NCBI GenBank assembly: GCA_937871585.1
Contig: CALMPJ010000033.1
Span: 1-57,773 of the forward strand
Origin: an uncultured Acidobacteriota bacterium
GTDB lineage: Bacteria > Acidobacteriota > Blastocatellia > Pyrinomonadales > Pyrinomonadaceae
Length of the DNA: 57,773 bases
Direction of reading: 5' to 3'
The position numbers were made by a program, and so were the translations under genes. The notes below the pieces were generated by a model, which ran no database searches, was not told the DNA's origin, and was given only the letters and a program-made list of their open reading frames with translations. Positions 1 to 8,962 of this stretch are shown piece after piece. Each line of letters begins with the position of its first letter. The stretch's first letter is position 1.

Positions 1-1
1 A

Positions 2-1324
2 AACCTTGCGGTAAGCGGTGCAATTCAGCGATACGGACAAGAGCCGTATTCGATGTTCGAACTCGCACCGGTCGGCATCATCACTTGTTTTGTTGGTGTC
101 CTTTATATGTTGTTCGTTGGACGTAAAATGCTGCCGAGCCGCGGCGGCGAAGAATCGTTGACCGAGCAATATCACATTCGCGAGTACATCTCAGAACTCA
201 TCGTTCTGCCGGATTCGCCGCTAGTCGGCAAAACGCTCGCCGAAGCCGATCTTGGAACCACTCTTGAGCTGAATGTGCTTGGAATCGTACGCGACGGCAC
301 TCGAATAAACGCTCCGTCGGCAAAGGAGCGTATCCAACGCCGCGATTCGCTTATTGTTGAAGGCACGTTCCAGGATATTCTTCGGGTTAAAGAGGAACAA
401 GGCCTCGAGATCAAGCCCGACTTTATGCTCAGCGATACCGAGCTTGAGGGCGAAAATGTCGAGCTGTTCGAGCTGATGGTAATGCGTGATTCGCGATTCG
501 TTGGGCAAACGTTGAAGACGCTTCGATTTCGTCAAACTTACGATCTGACGGTGCTTGCGGTAAACAGACACGGCGAAACGCTGGTCAACAAGCTTAGCGA
601 GGTAGCCTTTCGATTTGGCGACGTTTTGCTCGTTCAGGGCGTCCGCGATGGCATAGAACCGCTAATTGCCGACCGCGAGTTGATACAACTCGAAGATATG
701 TCGTCCGCCAATATCCGAATGGACAAGCGAAAATGGGCGGCGGCAGCGTTCGGATTGTTCATCGTGCTTTCGCTCTCGAAAGTTGTCGTTGGCTACGACA
801 TTCCGCTTGCGATCTGCGTGCTGTCCGGTGTTCTGTTGCTCTTAGCGACCAAAACCGTTCGCTACAGCGAGATGTATTCGCTCATAGATATGCGGCTACT
901 CGTTCTGATCGCCTGTATGATGAGTTTTGGCACGGCGATGGAATCGACCGGAGCTGATAAGTATCTTGCCGGCCTAATTACGAGCTACTTCGGAGCCTAC
1001 GGCGGCACGGCAGTGCTTGCCGGGTTCTTTTTGCTTACAGTTGCCCTCACCCAGCCAATGTCTAACCAAGCCGCCGCCTTGGTCGTACTTCCGGTTGCTG
1101 TAAAAGCTGCGGTCGCACTTGGCCTAAATCCGCGTACATTCATCGTTGCTGTAACTTACGCCGCGTCGTTCTCGTTCATCACACCGCTCGAACCTGCGTG
1201 TGTTCTCGTTTACACGCCCGGTCGTTACAAGTTTATGGACTTTGTTAAGATAGGCTCGATCTTGACCGTCATTGTGTTTTTTACAGCCATTTACCTTGTC
1301 CCGATATTCTGGCCGTTGAACTAA
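2..1324 (+). CDS. SLC13/DASS-type permease with two RCK_C domains, 5' end cut off
   Basis: Probable sodium- or proton-coupled anion permease of the inner membrane. The frame is open to the first base of the window, so the gene starts upstream; the first in-frame ATG at 53 is internal. About 440 residues are visible. After a partial membrane segment come two TrkA-C (RCK_C)-like regulatory domains, about residues 60-130 and 150-220 of the visible part, each starting with an xLPDSPLVGKTL or xMRDSRFVGQTL motif. Then follow about six hydrophobic segments including TQPMSNQAAALVVLPVA, which resembles the SNTA-type substrate loop of the family. This N-half/RCK/RCK/C-half order is typical of SLC13-like permeases in environmental bacteria. 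The substrate (dicarboxylate, sulfate or other) cannot be told. Its stop overlaps the stop of the convergent next gene by four bases. Confidence 0.85.
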   Translation, partial: NLAVSGAIQRYGQEPYSMFELAPVGIITCFVGVLYMLFVGRKMLPSRGGEESLTEQYHIREYISELIVLPDSPLVGKTLAEADLGTTLELNVLGIVRDGTRINAPSAKERIQRRDSLIVEGTFQDILRVKEEQGLEIKPDFMLSDTELEGENVELFELMVMRDSRFVGQTLKTLRFRQTYDLTVLAVNRHGETLVNKLSEVAFRFGDVLLVQGVRDGIEPLIADRELIQLEDMSSANIRMDKRKWAAAAFGLFIVLSLSKVVVGYDIPLAICVLSGVLLLLATKTVRYSEMYSLIDMRLLVLIACMMSFGTAMESTGADKYLAGLITSYFGAYGGTAVLAGFFLLTVALTQPMSNQAAALVVLPVAVKAAVALGLNPRTFIVAVTYAASFSFITPLEPACVLVYTPGRYKFMDFVKIGSILTVIVFFTAIYLVPIFWPLN

Positions 1325-2358
1325 TTTGCTTCCGGGTCGGATCTATCGATCGTTAGGCCGCGTTTCGCGATGAGCAATACACCGATCGCGGTCCAGAATA
1401 AGATCCGTCCTTTGCGGATGATGGCTAGCGTGACACCGGTCGCGGCGGCGATGCCGAGCGTTTCGCCGACGAATTGGGCACCTGCCTCGTCAACACCGAT
1501 CGTAAGCGGTATTAACTTGAACATAATAGTGACCAATCGACTGATCGATTCGAGCAGGAACGCGGCCGTAACGCCGGGCATCGCTTCGCTAAGACGGCCG
1601 ATGACGAAGTAAACTTCTGCCACTCCGATAGCGTGATACAACGCTTCAAAGGTGCAGATCGGCAGAAATCGCGAAGGATATTTGCGGTAGAAACTATATA
1701 TGAGGTCTTCGAACTTACGAACCTGATGCCGGCCATTTTCTAGAATTCCAACCAAGTGCCCGCGTGCGTAGATGGCTTCGCATAGATCGCTCGCGAAATG
1801 CCACTGCTTTAAAACAAGCAAAAACAGGAAGACCAAGATACCGACGATGCCGGCGATCACGACGCCGATGGTCGCAACCGAACTTTCGTCCAGAACAGTC
1901 ACACTCAGAAACGTAATTGCTCCCGCGATAAGGAACAGGCTGGTGATAAGGCTATAAAAAAGATTCTCGGTCGCGACTGAAGAGAGCCCAACTACCAACG
2001 GTACGCGATGCCTCACTGCAACAGCCTTTGTCGTGCCGCTGATCAATATTCCAAGCGGAATCACGCTGCTCGTTGCCTCGCCTATTACAACGGCGGGAAT
2101 TGTGTCTCGCAATCTCAAGTAATGCGGTTCGTGAACCGAAAGCGACCATGCACACGCTCGCACCACAATTCGCAGAAAGTAGAGACCCAGAATTACCGCG
2201 AATCCAATAAGTCCAAAACGTTGAATTCCCGCCATCAACTCTTCGATGCCAACCGAGTAGACCATGTACGCAAATAGAGCTAGACCCGCGATCGTCAGAA
2301 TGATCCCGGCGATCTTGAGTTTGCCAATGTGCTGATGGTCTCGGAGTTGATGGAGCAT
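1321..2358 (-). CDS. Flippase-like integral membrane protein (lysylphosphatidylglycerol synthase TM-region family)
   Basis: A 345-residue polytopic membrane protein of the UPF0104/LPG_synthase_TM type, whose members are thought to flip or transport lipids. Hydrophobic segments start at about residues 13, 45, 120, 150, 230, 270 and 310, and the signature-like region ETLGIAAATGVTLAIIRKGR lies near the C terminus. The open frame extends to 2574, but that would run into the divergent acyl-CoA dehydrogenase, and the extra 72 residues look non-native. I chose the ATG at 2358. There is no synthetase domain, so it is not a full MprF. The substrate is unknown. Confidence 0.75.
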   Translation of the reverse strand: MLHQLRDHQHIGKLKIAGIILTIAGLALFAYMVYSVGIEELMAGIQRFGLIGFAVILGLYFLRIVVRACAWSLSVHEPHYLRLRDTIPAVVIGEATSSVIPLGILISGTTKAVAVRHRVPLVVGLSSVATENLFYSLITSLFLIAGAITFLSVTVLDESSVATIGVVIAGIVGILVFLFLLVLKQWHFASDLCEAIYARGHLVGILENGRHQVRKFEDLIYSFYRKYPSRFLPICTFEALYHAIGVAEVYFVIGRLSEAMPGVTAAFLLESISRLVTIMFKLIPLTIGVDEAGAQFVGETLGIAAATGVTLAIIRKGRILFWTAIGVLLIAKRGLTIDRSDPEAN

Positions 2359-2447
2359 TCGTTGCCTTTGCCACGCGGCGAGATTAAAATAGTATCTTAT
2401 CGAATGATAACGAAGCCTGCATTGTTCGGGCTGCGAAGAGGAAAAAT

Positions 2448-3626
2448 ATGAGCACAGCAACAGGTGCGGCATTGGCAAATGTCGGTCTAACGGTACTTTC
2501 AGAAGAAGAAGAGTTGTTTCGCGCGTCGGTCCGCGAATTTGCCGAGGGCGAAGTTCGTCCTCGAGTCGAGGCAATGGAACACGCCTCTAAACTCGATCCG
2601 GAGCTTATTAAGCAATGCTTCGAACTCGGCCTGATGGCGATCGAATCGCCCGAGGAATTTGGTGGTGCAGGCTCGACAATTTTCAATGCGATCATCGCGA
2701 TCGAAGAGATCGCCCGTGTCGATGGCTCGTTGTCGGTTTTTGTAGATGTTCACAATACGCTCGTGACAAACGCATTTATGCGTTGGGGAAACGAGGATCT
2801 CAAGAAAAAGTATTTGACTCAAATGGCATCATCGAAGGTCGGAGCCTTCGCTCTGTCTGAAGCAAGTTCCGGTTCCGATGCCTTTGCATTGAAGACACGT
2901 GCTGTCGATAATGGCGATCATTACGAACTGAACGGCCAAAAGCTCTGGATCACCAATGGCAATGAAGCCGAGATCTTTATCGTCTTCGCGACCATCGATC
3001 CTGAAGCCGGTTACAAGGGCATTACCGCTTTTATCGTAGAAAAAGGCTTTGAAGGATTTTCCGTTGGCAAGAAAGAAGACAAGCTCGGCATTCGAGCTTC
3101 ATCGACTACAGAACTTATTCTTGACGGCTGCAAGGTTCCAAAAGAAAACGTCCTCGGCGAGGTCGGCAAAGGCTACAAGATCTCGATCGAAACGCTCAAC
3201 GAAGGCCGCGTCGGCATCGGTGCTCAGATGCTCGGCATCGCACAAGGTGCATACGAAGCTGCTCTGAAATACACGCAGGAACGCGAACAGTTTGGCCAGG
3301 CCATAGGGAATTTTCAGGCTGTCCAATTCCAACTAGCCGAAATGGCAGTCGAGATCGAAGCAACGCGTTTGCTAGTTTACAACGCCGCACGCCTCAAAGA
3401 CGCCGGCAAGCCTTTCCTAAAAGAAGCTGCGATCGCCAAACTCTATTCGTCACGCTGTGCCGAGGCCGTCTCCAGCAAAGCCATCGAACTCTTCGGCGGC
3501 TACGGCTACGTAAAAGACTATCCCGTCGAAAAATTCTGGCGAGACAGCAAGATCGGCGCCATCTACGAAGGCACGTCGAATATGCAACTGCAAACGATCG
3601 CGAAGCTGATAACGAGCGGAAAGTAG
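2448..3626 (+). CDS. Acyl-CoA dehydrogenase (short-chain/butyryl type)
   Basis: FAD-dependent alpha,beta-desaturation of an acyl-CoA thioester in fatty-acid or branched-chain amino-acid breakdown. At 392 residues it has normal family length. The N-terminal helical domain is followed by the FAD-binding middle domain (FALSEASSGSDA, then LNGQKLWITNG). The C-terminal helical domain carries the catalytic base E374 in IYEGTSNMQ, the position used by short- and medium-chain enzymes. A GAGGAAA ribosome-binding sequence precedes the ATG. No electron-transfer flavoprotein or thiolase gene is nearby, so the chain-length preference is inferred from the motifs only. Three genes follow closely on the same strand. 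Confidence 0.93.
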   Translation: MSTATGAALANVGLTVLSEEEELFRASVREFAEGEVRPRVEAMEHASKLDPELIKQCFELGLMAIESPEEFGGAGSTIFNAIIAIEEIARVDGSLSVFVDVHNTLVTNAFMRWGNEDLKKKYLTQMASSKVGAFALSEASSGSDAFALKTRAVDNGDHYELNGQKLWITNGNEAEIFIVFATIDPEAGYKGITAFIVEKGFEGFSVGKKEDKLGIRASSTTELILDGCKVPKENVLGEVGKGYKISIETLNEGRVGIGAQMLGIAQGAYEAALKYTQEREQFGQAIGNFQAVQFQLAEMAVEIEATRLLVYNAARLKDAGKPFLKEAAIAKLYSSRCAEAVSSKAIELFGGYGYVKDYPVEKFWRDSKIGAIYEGTSNMQLQTIAKLITSGK

Positions 3627-4151
3627 ATGTCTGATATCTCGATCCGCCAAGCATCGATTGACGACGCTAAACTGCTGACCGATCTGTCGTACACGACGTT
3701 TTGGGACGCGTTTGCACATCATCCGAAGAATGCTCCGGATGATCTTAACCACTATATGCGGCAGGCGTTCAATCAGGAGCAGATCGCGGCGGAATTGGCT
3801 GAGACGAACAACATCTTTCTAATCGCCGAGATCGACGGCAAACCTGCGGGATATGCTAAGTTGATCGTTCACAGCATCGAAGATGGCATAACTGCGTCCA
3901 ATCCGATCGAGCTTTCGCGGTTGTATTCACACCAAGAGTTCATCGGTAAGCGCATCGGCCAAAACCTGATGGACGCCTGTTTCCAGCGCGCGATACAACA
4001 CGACCATGACGTAATGTGGCTCGGTGTCTGGGAATACAATCCGCGTGCTCAGCGTTTCTACGAAAAGAACGGCTTTCGCGAAGTCGGTAAACATACATTC
4101 CAACTCGGTGAAGACGCTCAAACTGATCTGTTGATGCAGAAAGAATTATGA
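3627..4151 (+). CDS. GNAT-family N-acetyltransferase
   Basis: A 174-residue acetyltransferase of the GCN5 superfamily that uses acetyl-CoA on an unknown amine. The fold is complete: the N-terminal strand IRQASIDDAKLL, the central GKPAGYAKL strand, the acetyl-CoA loop around HQEFIGKRIGQNLMDAC (Q/R-x-x-G-x-G/A pattern) and the C-terminal YEKNGFREVGKHTFQLG typical of the family. The start codon directly abuts the stop of the acyl-CoA dehydrogenase and its stop overlaps the next start as ATGA, so the three genes are probably co-transcribed and translationally coupled. Confidence 0.88.
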   Translation: MSDISIRQASIDDAKLLTDLSYTTFWDAFAHHPKNAPDDLNHYMRQAFNQEQIAAELAETNNIFLIAEIDGKPAGYAKLIVHSIEDGITASNPIELSRLYSHQEFIGKRIGQNLMDACFQRAIQHDHDVMWLGVWEYNPRAQRFYEKNGFREVGKHTFQLGEDAQTDLLMQKEL

Positions 4152-4705
4152 TCGAATCGGTTACGGTCAACTTGTCGTATTCAGCCGATGATTATGCTCG
4201 TGCCACGCTATTCATTGCCCGCCGAAAGTGGTGGGTGCGATATCTATTGCTTTTGGTTGTGGCAGCCGTTTGGACGTTGTTTGGATTAGCCTATCTTTTT
4301 TCGACCGGGAGCTTTCGAGAGACACTGTCTACAAATTTGCTCGTTTTAGTGATTGCCTCGACCATGATCCTACTCGGTGGGCTGTTTACGCGAGAAAAAA
4401 CCTCGAACAGGTCTCTCCGCCGGCGCTTTCAAAAGCAAATAGACTCTTCGCCCTTAATGCAGGAAACGCAGACTCTTACGTTCAGCAATAATGGAATTTC
4501 TTCAACACAAGTACTAGGCACAGGTGACATTACCTGGAATGCGGTAATTGAGGTCATTGAGACGAAGTGGGATTACTTTTTCTTTACGGCAAAGGAATCG
4601 GCCATATTTATTCCTAAGCATGCACTTTTGGATGACCGCCAAGGGGCTCAACTACGGGCCATTATCCACGAAGGATTCGGCGACGGTGCGAAACTATTGC
4701 AATAG
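4148..4705 (+). CDS. YcxB-like membrane protein
   Basis: A 185-residue protein with two adjacent transmembrane helices near residues 28-50 and 58-78. A soluble C-terminal part follows, with the TLTFSNNGISSTQ and ITWNAVIEVIETKWDYFFF stretches seen in YcxB-domain proteins (a PH-like fold of unknown function). Its ATG overlaps the preceding acetyltransferase stop by four bases, which indicates coupled translation. Function unknown. Confidence 0.7.
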   Translation: MIESVTVNLSYSADDYARATLFIARRKWWVRYLLLLVVAAVWTLFGLAYLFSTGSFRETLSTNLLVLVIASTMILLGGLFTREKTSNRSLRRRFQKQIDSSPLMQETQTLTFSNNGISSTQVLGTGDITWNAVIEVIETKWDYFFFTAKESAIFIPKHALLDDRQGAQLRAIIHEGFGDGAKLLQ

Positions 4706-4732
4706 CATTGTAGATATTATATTGTTGCATCT

Positions 4733-5770
4733 GTGCGACACATAAAAAACCCTCCAAATCCCTACAACAAACATTCAGCCGAATACGTAGGCGAGCCGCC
4801 GCCGACCAAGCTCGAGGTTTTTGAGGAAACCGCGACCAAGAAGATGATCACGAAGGCGTTTGCGTCCGATTGGGAAGGCGGCTGGCGTTACACGGTCAAT
4901 TGCTATCGCGGCTGTGTTCACGGCTGCACTTACTGTTTCGCCCGTCAGTATCACGAATATCTTGGCTATGGTGCGGGAACTGATTTTGAGACAAAGATCG
5001 TTGTAAAGCCAAACGCTCCGCAATTGCTCAGGCAGGAACTAAAAAAGATGCGAGACAAAATGCCGCATCTCGATTTCTCGTTCGCGACCGATCCGTACAT
5101 CGCTCTTGAGGCCGAATACAAGCTCACGCGGCAGTGTCTTGAGGTTTGTTTGGAGTTTCAAATTCCTGTCGCCGTGATAACAAAATCGCCGCTCGTGACT
5201 CGCGACCTAGATCTGCTGACAAAGTTCAAAAAAGCATCGGTATTCTTCTCGATGCCGTTCTTAACAAAAGAAAAGTCGAATCCGTTCGAACCGTACACGC
5301 CTGTTCCTGAGGCGAGATTTCGTGCAATGAAAATGGTTGCCGACGCCGGCATCGAGACTGGAATCGGTATCGCACCTGTGATTCCGGGATACAACGAATC
5401 GGACATTCCCGGTTTGCTCGAACGAGCGAAAGAGTGCGGTGCCTCGCGGGCGTTCATGTCGATGCTGCACCTTGACACTGATTCGATCGAAAACTATTTC
5501 GTCGAGAAAATGTACGAGCGTCTGTCGCCAACTGCCGCCCAAAAGGTCATCAACACAATGAAACGCGAACGCGGCGGTACGCTTCGTCATGCGACCTACA
5601 AAGAACGCATGACAGGAAAGACCGAGCAGTGGGAAGTGACAAAAAAGCTATTTGATTTTCATGCAAAACGGCTTGGTTTTAACGTTCGAAAACAAGTTAC
5701 CGAAGATCCATATCTTTCCAAACCGGAGCCGCCGATCTCCGATAGACCGTTACAGCAGACGCTTTTCTGA
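4733..5770 (+). CDS. Radical SAM protein of the SPL/Rv2578c-like group
   Basis: A 345-residue radical SAM enzyme. The iron-sulfur cluster motif CxxxCxxC lies at C61, C65 and C68 (GCVHGCTYC). It is followed by an ARQYHEYLGY segment and, further on, by SFATDPYIALEAEYKLTRQC, which is characteristic of the group related to spore photoproduct lyase (PA0069/Rv2578c type). The members' reaction is not established. The predicted start is GTG at 4733: an in-frame TAG lies 27 bases upstream and there is no ATG between. It ends 13 bases before a TPR gene. Confidence 0.85.
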   Translation: MRHIKNPPNPYNKHSAEYVGEPPPTKLEVFEETATKKMITKAFASDWEGGWRYTVNCYRGCVHGCTYCFARQYHEYLGYGAGTDFETKIVVKPNAPQLLRQELKKMRDKMPHLDFSFATDPYIALEAEYKLTRQCLEVCLEFQIPVAVITKSPLVTRDLDLLTKFKKASVFFSMPFLTKEKSNPFEPYTPVPEARFRAMKMVADAGIETGIGIAPVIPGYNESDIPGLLERAKECGASRAFMSMLHLDTDSIENYFVEKMYERLSPTAAQKVINTMKRERGGTLRHATYKERMTGKTEQWEVTKKLFDFHAKRLGFNVRKQVTEDPYLSKPEPPISDRPLQQTLF

Positions 5771-5783
5771 TAATCTATTTAAG

Positions 5784-6104
5784 ATGCAAGATCGAATCGC
5801 GATTTTTGAACAGATGTTGGCAGATGATCCGTCGAACTCGATGGTGATGTTTGGTCTGGCCAAGGAATACGAGAAGCTTGGCGAGCACGAAAAGGTCATC
5901 TCGCTGCTCGAAGAATATCTCGAAGGCTTTGACGACGAAGGCAATGCATACGGCGTTCTCGCCAATGCTTACCTACAGAATGGCGACCGCGAAAAAGCGA
6001 TCGAAACCTACGAGCGCGGCGTCGAGGTCGCTATCACGCACGGACATCCGTCGATGGCAAATGAGTATAAGATGACGCTGGAAATGGACCTCGCAGATCA
6101 ATAG
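5784..6104 (+). CDS. Small TPR protein
   Basis: A 106-residue soluble protein made of about two and a half tetratricopeptide repeats (LADDPSNSMVMFGLAKEYEKL, then GNAYGVLANAYLQNGDREKA). The frame is open further upstream inside the radical SAM gene, but the ATG at 5784 gives a natural N terminus (MQDRIAIFEQML) just after that gene. It is probably an adaptor; no partner is evident. It overlaps the convergent next gene by seven bases. Confidence 0.75.
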   Translation: MQDRIAIFEQMLADDPSNSMVMFGLAKEYEKLGEHEKVISLLEEYLEGFDDEGNAYGVLANAYLQNGDREKAIETYERGVEVAITHGHPSMANEYKMTLEMDLADQ

Positions 6105-6565
6105 TTCCACCAAATACCGTATGCTTTTCCGCCGCTTTCCTGGCCGCGAAGCCATATGTTTAGTCGTACAAACATTGCGTTATTGGGCAAGAACATTGCG
6201 AAAAGAAGATAGCTCGGAATTACGATCAGAAGCATAGGCAGAGCTATCGCTATTGTATAGACCAGATATACTTCCGGCTGAATGAATCCTAGTGTCAACC
6301 CAAATAGCCCGACCAAAAATGAACTGATCGCAAAAAGAAATGCGTAACGAAGGGCGATCATTGCCCAACGCCTTTCGTTGTAAAATCCGCGAATATCGGA
6401 ACCGTGAAATGGAAGAAATGCCGCTCCGACGATCGCAGTACCGATCGGTCGCTGCACAACGGCTCCGACAGCCATCAGCAGCAAAATGCTTCCAACGATG
6501 CTGCCAACCACCGAACCGATCAGCCAGAGGCCGACATTCTTAAGAAACTCAATGATCGCTTTCAC
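6098..6565 (-). CDS. Hypothetical integral membrane protein
   Basis: A 155-residue protein with four hydrophobic segments, approximately at residues 8-35, 38-55, 68-95 and 100-125. The first is a small-residue-rich helix (GSVVGSIVGSILLLMAVGA). I do not recognise a family. It ends in KAYGIWWNY. It lies five bases downstream of the cyclophilin gene on the same strand, so the two are probably transcribed together. Confidence 0.65.
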   Translation of the reverse strand: MKAIIEFLKNVGLWLIGSVVGSIVGSILLLMAVGAVVQRPIGTAIVGAAFLPFHGSDIRGFYNERRWAMIALRYAFLFAISSFLVGLFGLTLGFIQPEVYLVYTIAIALPMLLIVIPSYLLFAMFLPNNAMFVRLNIWLRGQESGGKAYGIWWNY

Positions 6566-6570
6566 GGTAG

Positions 6571-7218
6571 CTAAGGTGTGCAGGCGACGATCTTCGCGGT
6601 GTTAAGCCGAACTGGTTTCTCCGGTTTTTCTTCTGTTACCGGCATCTTGTTGATCGCTTCGACGATGTCCATTCCCTTTGTAACGCGGCCAAATGCGGCG
6701 AATTTGCCGTCGAGATACGATGCAGATTCGAGCAGTATAAAAAAGTCAGTTGTCGCGGAATTTGGTTCGTCGGTCTTTGCCATCGACAGGATGCCGCGTT
6801 CGTGGCGAATCGGATTTGGTTCGTCGTTTAGCGGACGTCTCGCACGAGATCCTATCGGTTTGCTAACAGCCGTGGTTCGCGTCCAGATATTGCCGCCTTG
6901 GATCACAAAGCCCGGTACGACGCGGCTGAATGTTGTTGTGTCGTACAGGCCCGTAGCCACCAAATTTAGAAAGTTGCGAACGGTCTCAGGCGCGCTTTCG
7001 GGGAAAAGTTCGATGTCGATCACGCCGGATTCAGTGTCTAAGCTTACGCATTTGCCGATCATGTCGGCAGCCTTTTTGCCGTCGTAAGGCTCGGCTGCCG
7101 GTGTCGGCGAAGGGCGAGCATTCACCTTTGGCTGCGGAGTAGGCGTAGCTGTTTGCGAAACCCCAAGGCTTGCCAGCGACGTAAAAAGAAATGCAATTGT
7201 CCCTAAGCTTTTATACAT
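6571..7218 (-). CDS. Exported cyclophilin-type peptidyl-prolyl isomerase
   Basis: A 215-residue cyclophilin that should catalyse cis-trans isomerisation of prolyl bonds in the cell envelope. Residues 1-21 form a signal peptide and residues 22-45 a proline/threonine-rich linker. The cyclophilin domain from about residue 58 contains the catalytic signature TFSRVVPGFVIQGGN (Arg, Phe and Gln of the active site present), then FFILLESASYLDGKFAAFGRV. The domain is slightly divergent from housekeeping PpiA/B. It is divergent from the M1 peptidase gene, with 63 bases between the two starts that must hold both promoters. Confidence 0.9.
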   Translation of the reverse strand: MYKSLGTIAFLFTSLASLGVSQTATPTPQPKVNARPSPTPAAEPYDGKKAADMIGKCVSLDTESGVIDIELFPESAPETVRNFLNLVATGLYDTTTFSRVVPGFVIQGGNIWTRTTAVSKPIGSRARRPLNDEPNPIRHERGILSMAKTDEPNSATTDFFILLESASYLDGKFAAFGRVTKGMDIVEAINKMPVTEEKPEKPVRLNTAKIVACTP

Positions 7219-7281
7219 CGCAATAAATTTACTGTATTTTGGCTGTATAGAACAAGATACAAAATCTCGAGGTGTTTAAAT

Positions 7282-8943
7282 ATGATGAAGAATCTTCTTG
7301 CAATACTGCTGCTCGCAACTGCCGCCTTTGCCCAACGCGAACTTGGCGTCAGGCCAACGGAAACCGGCGGGCCATTAAGATTTGAGCAGGCGGTTTTCGA
7401 CGTTCAATCGTACGATGTTTCACTGAATGTGAATATCGCTGCCAAGTCTATCTCCGGCACAACGGTAATGGTTGCAAAGACAGTCGTCCCCACGAATGTT
7501 ATCCAACTCGACCTCGACACGCCTTACAGCATCAGCAAACTCACGGTTGACGGCAAAGACGCGAAATATAAGTTTGATGCCGGCAAGATCTGGATCTGGT
7601 TTCCTCAGACAAAACAGGTCGGCGACATGATCACAACCTCGATCACATATTCCGGTATACCTAAGGTTGCTCCCCGAGCACCGTGGATCGGCGGCATAAT
7701 GTGGGAAAAAACGCCAAGCGGAGCGGATTGGGTTTCGGTTGCGCTACAGAATGACGGTGCCGATCTTTTATTCCCTTGCAAAGATCACCCTTCGGACAAA
7801 CCTTCGTCTGCGGCAATGCACATTACGGTCCCCGATCCGCTTGTTGCGACCGGCCCGGGCAGATTGCAGGGCTCGAAGAAAAATACCGACGGCACGACGA
7901 CTTGGAATTGGCTGATGACAAATCAGATCTCGAACTACTCGATCGTCTTCAACGCCGCGCCATACAAATTGGTCAAAGACACCTATAAGAGCGCCATTTC
8001 GGGCACGATGCCGATCGAGTTTTACGTATTGCCTGAGAGCGAAAGCAAGGCCGCCGGATTGATAGCAGAGCAGAAGAAATATATAGCGTTCTTTGAGAAG
8101 TACAATGGTCCGTTCCCATTCAGGTCGCAGCGTGTCGGCATTGTCGAAACGCCGCATTTGGGAATGGAACATTCGACAAATATCGCTTACGGAAACCAGT
8201 TCAAGTACAACAAGGACGGAACCGATTGGCTGCTTCTGCATGAATTTGGGCACGAATACTGGGCGAATCTCGTTACCGCAAGCGACTGGCGAGATTTCTG
8301 GATACACGAAGGTTTTCAGTCGTACATGGACACGCTCTACGAAGAACATCTACACGGCAAAGACGCGTACATGAAGGCAATGAAAGCTCGTTCGCGAGGT
8401 TTCAAGAACAAACAAGCTGTTGCCCCGCGCGAACCAAAGATCGCCTATCAGGTCTATATGTCCGAGCCGGATTATTTGAATTCGGACGGTGACATTTACG
8501 GCAAAGGCGCGTATTTTCTACACACTTTGCGGTATTACATCGGCGACGAGGCTTTCTTCAAAGCTCTTCGCCACATGGCATACCCGACCAAGGAACACGA
8601 GAAACTCACCGACGGCCGCCAGCAGCGTCTCGTCAACACCGACGATTTCCTAACCATCGCCGAAGCAGATTCCGGCATGAAACTCGAGTGGTTGTTCGAA
8701 ATGTACCTGCGTCAGCCGAAACTGCCAAAACTTCGCGTCGATGCACCCGCCGATTGCGTGACGAACTGTGTCCTGCGACTTACTTGGGACACGCCGAACA
8801 ATATGCCGTTCCCAATGCCCGTCGATGCTGTGAAAGACGGAAAGGTAACAAGAGTCGAAATGAAAGAGGGCCGCGGAACATTCACATACAGCGGAGCACC
8901 GCCACAGATCGATCCTGATGGTTGGATTCTGAAAGTTCAGTAG
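7282..8943 (+). CDS. Exported M1-family zinc aminopeptidase
   Basis: A 553-residue metallopeptidase with a cleavable signal peptide (MMKNLLAILLLATAAFAQ). The gluzincin motif is intact: H320-E321-x-x-H324 and, 18 residues on, E343 in the WIHEGF context. The exopeptidase motif GxMEN is changed to LGMEHS. The N-terminal saddle domain spans about residues 35-230. The protein is shorter than PepN-type enzymes (about 850-900 residues) and ends after a short beta domain, like the cold-active ColAP/LTA4-hydrolase-like exported forms. Expected role: peptide trimming in the periplasm. The weakened GxMEN motif leaves true aminopeptidase activity uncertain. Confidence 0.9.
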   Translation: MMKNLLAILLLATAAFAQRELGVRPTETGGPLRFEQAVFDVQSYDVSLNVNIAAKSISGTTVMVAKTVVPTNVIQLDLDTPYSISKLTVDGKDAKYKFDAGKIWIWFPQTKQVGDMITTSITYSGIPKVAPRAPWIGGIMWEKTPSGADWVSVALQNDGADLLFPCKDHPSDKPSSAAMHITVPDPLVATGPGRLQGSKKNTDGTTTWNWLMTNQISNYSIVFNAAPYKLVKDTYKSAISGTMPIEFYVLPESESKAAGLIAEQKKYIAFFEKYNGPFPFRSQRVGIVETPHLGMEHSTNIAYGNQFKYNKDGTDWLLLHEFGHEYWANLVTASDWRDFWIHEGFQSYMDTLYEEHLHGKDAYMKAMKARSRGFKNKQAVAPREPKIAYQVYMSEPDYLNSDGDIYGKGAYFLHTLRYYIGDEAFFKALRHMAYPTKEHEKLTDGRQQRLVNTDDFLTIAEADSGMKLEWLFEMYLRQPKLPKLRVDAPADCVTNCVLRLTWDTPNNMPFPMPVDAVKDGKVTRVEMKEGRGTFTYSGAPPQIDPDGWILKVQ

Positions 8944-8962
8944 TGGTGCATACATTTTCGAG

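Noticed and set aside
7768..8349. Minus-strand frame of 193 codons inside the M1 peptidase gene
   Set aside because: It lies wholly opposite the catalytic domain, which carries the intact HExxH motif; the antisense product is Arg/Val-rich and without motifs.
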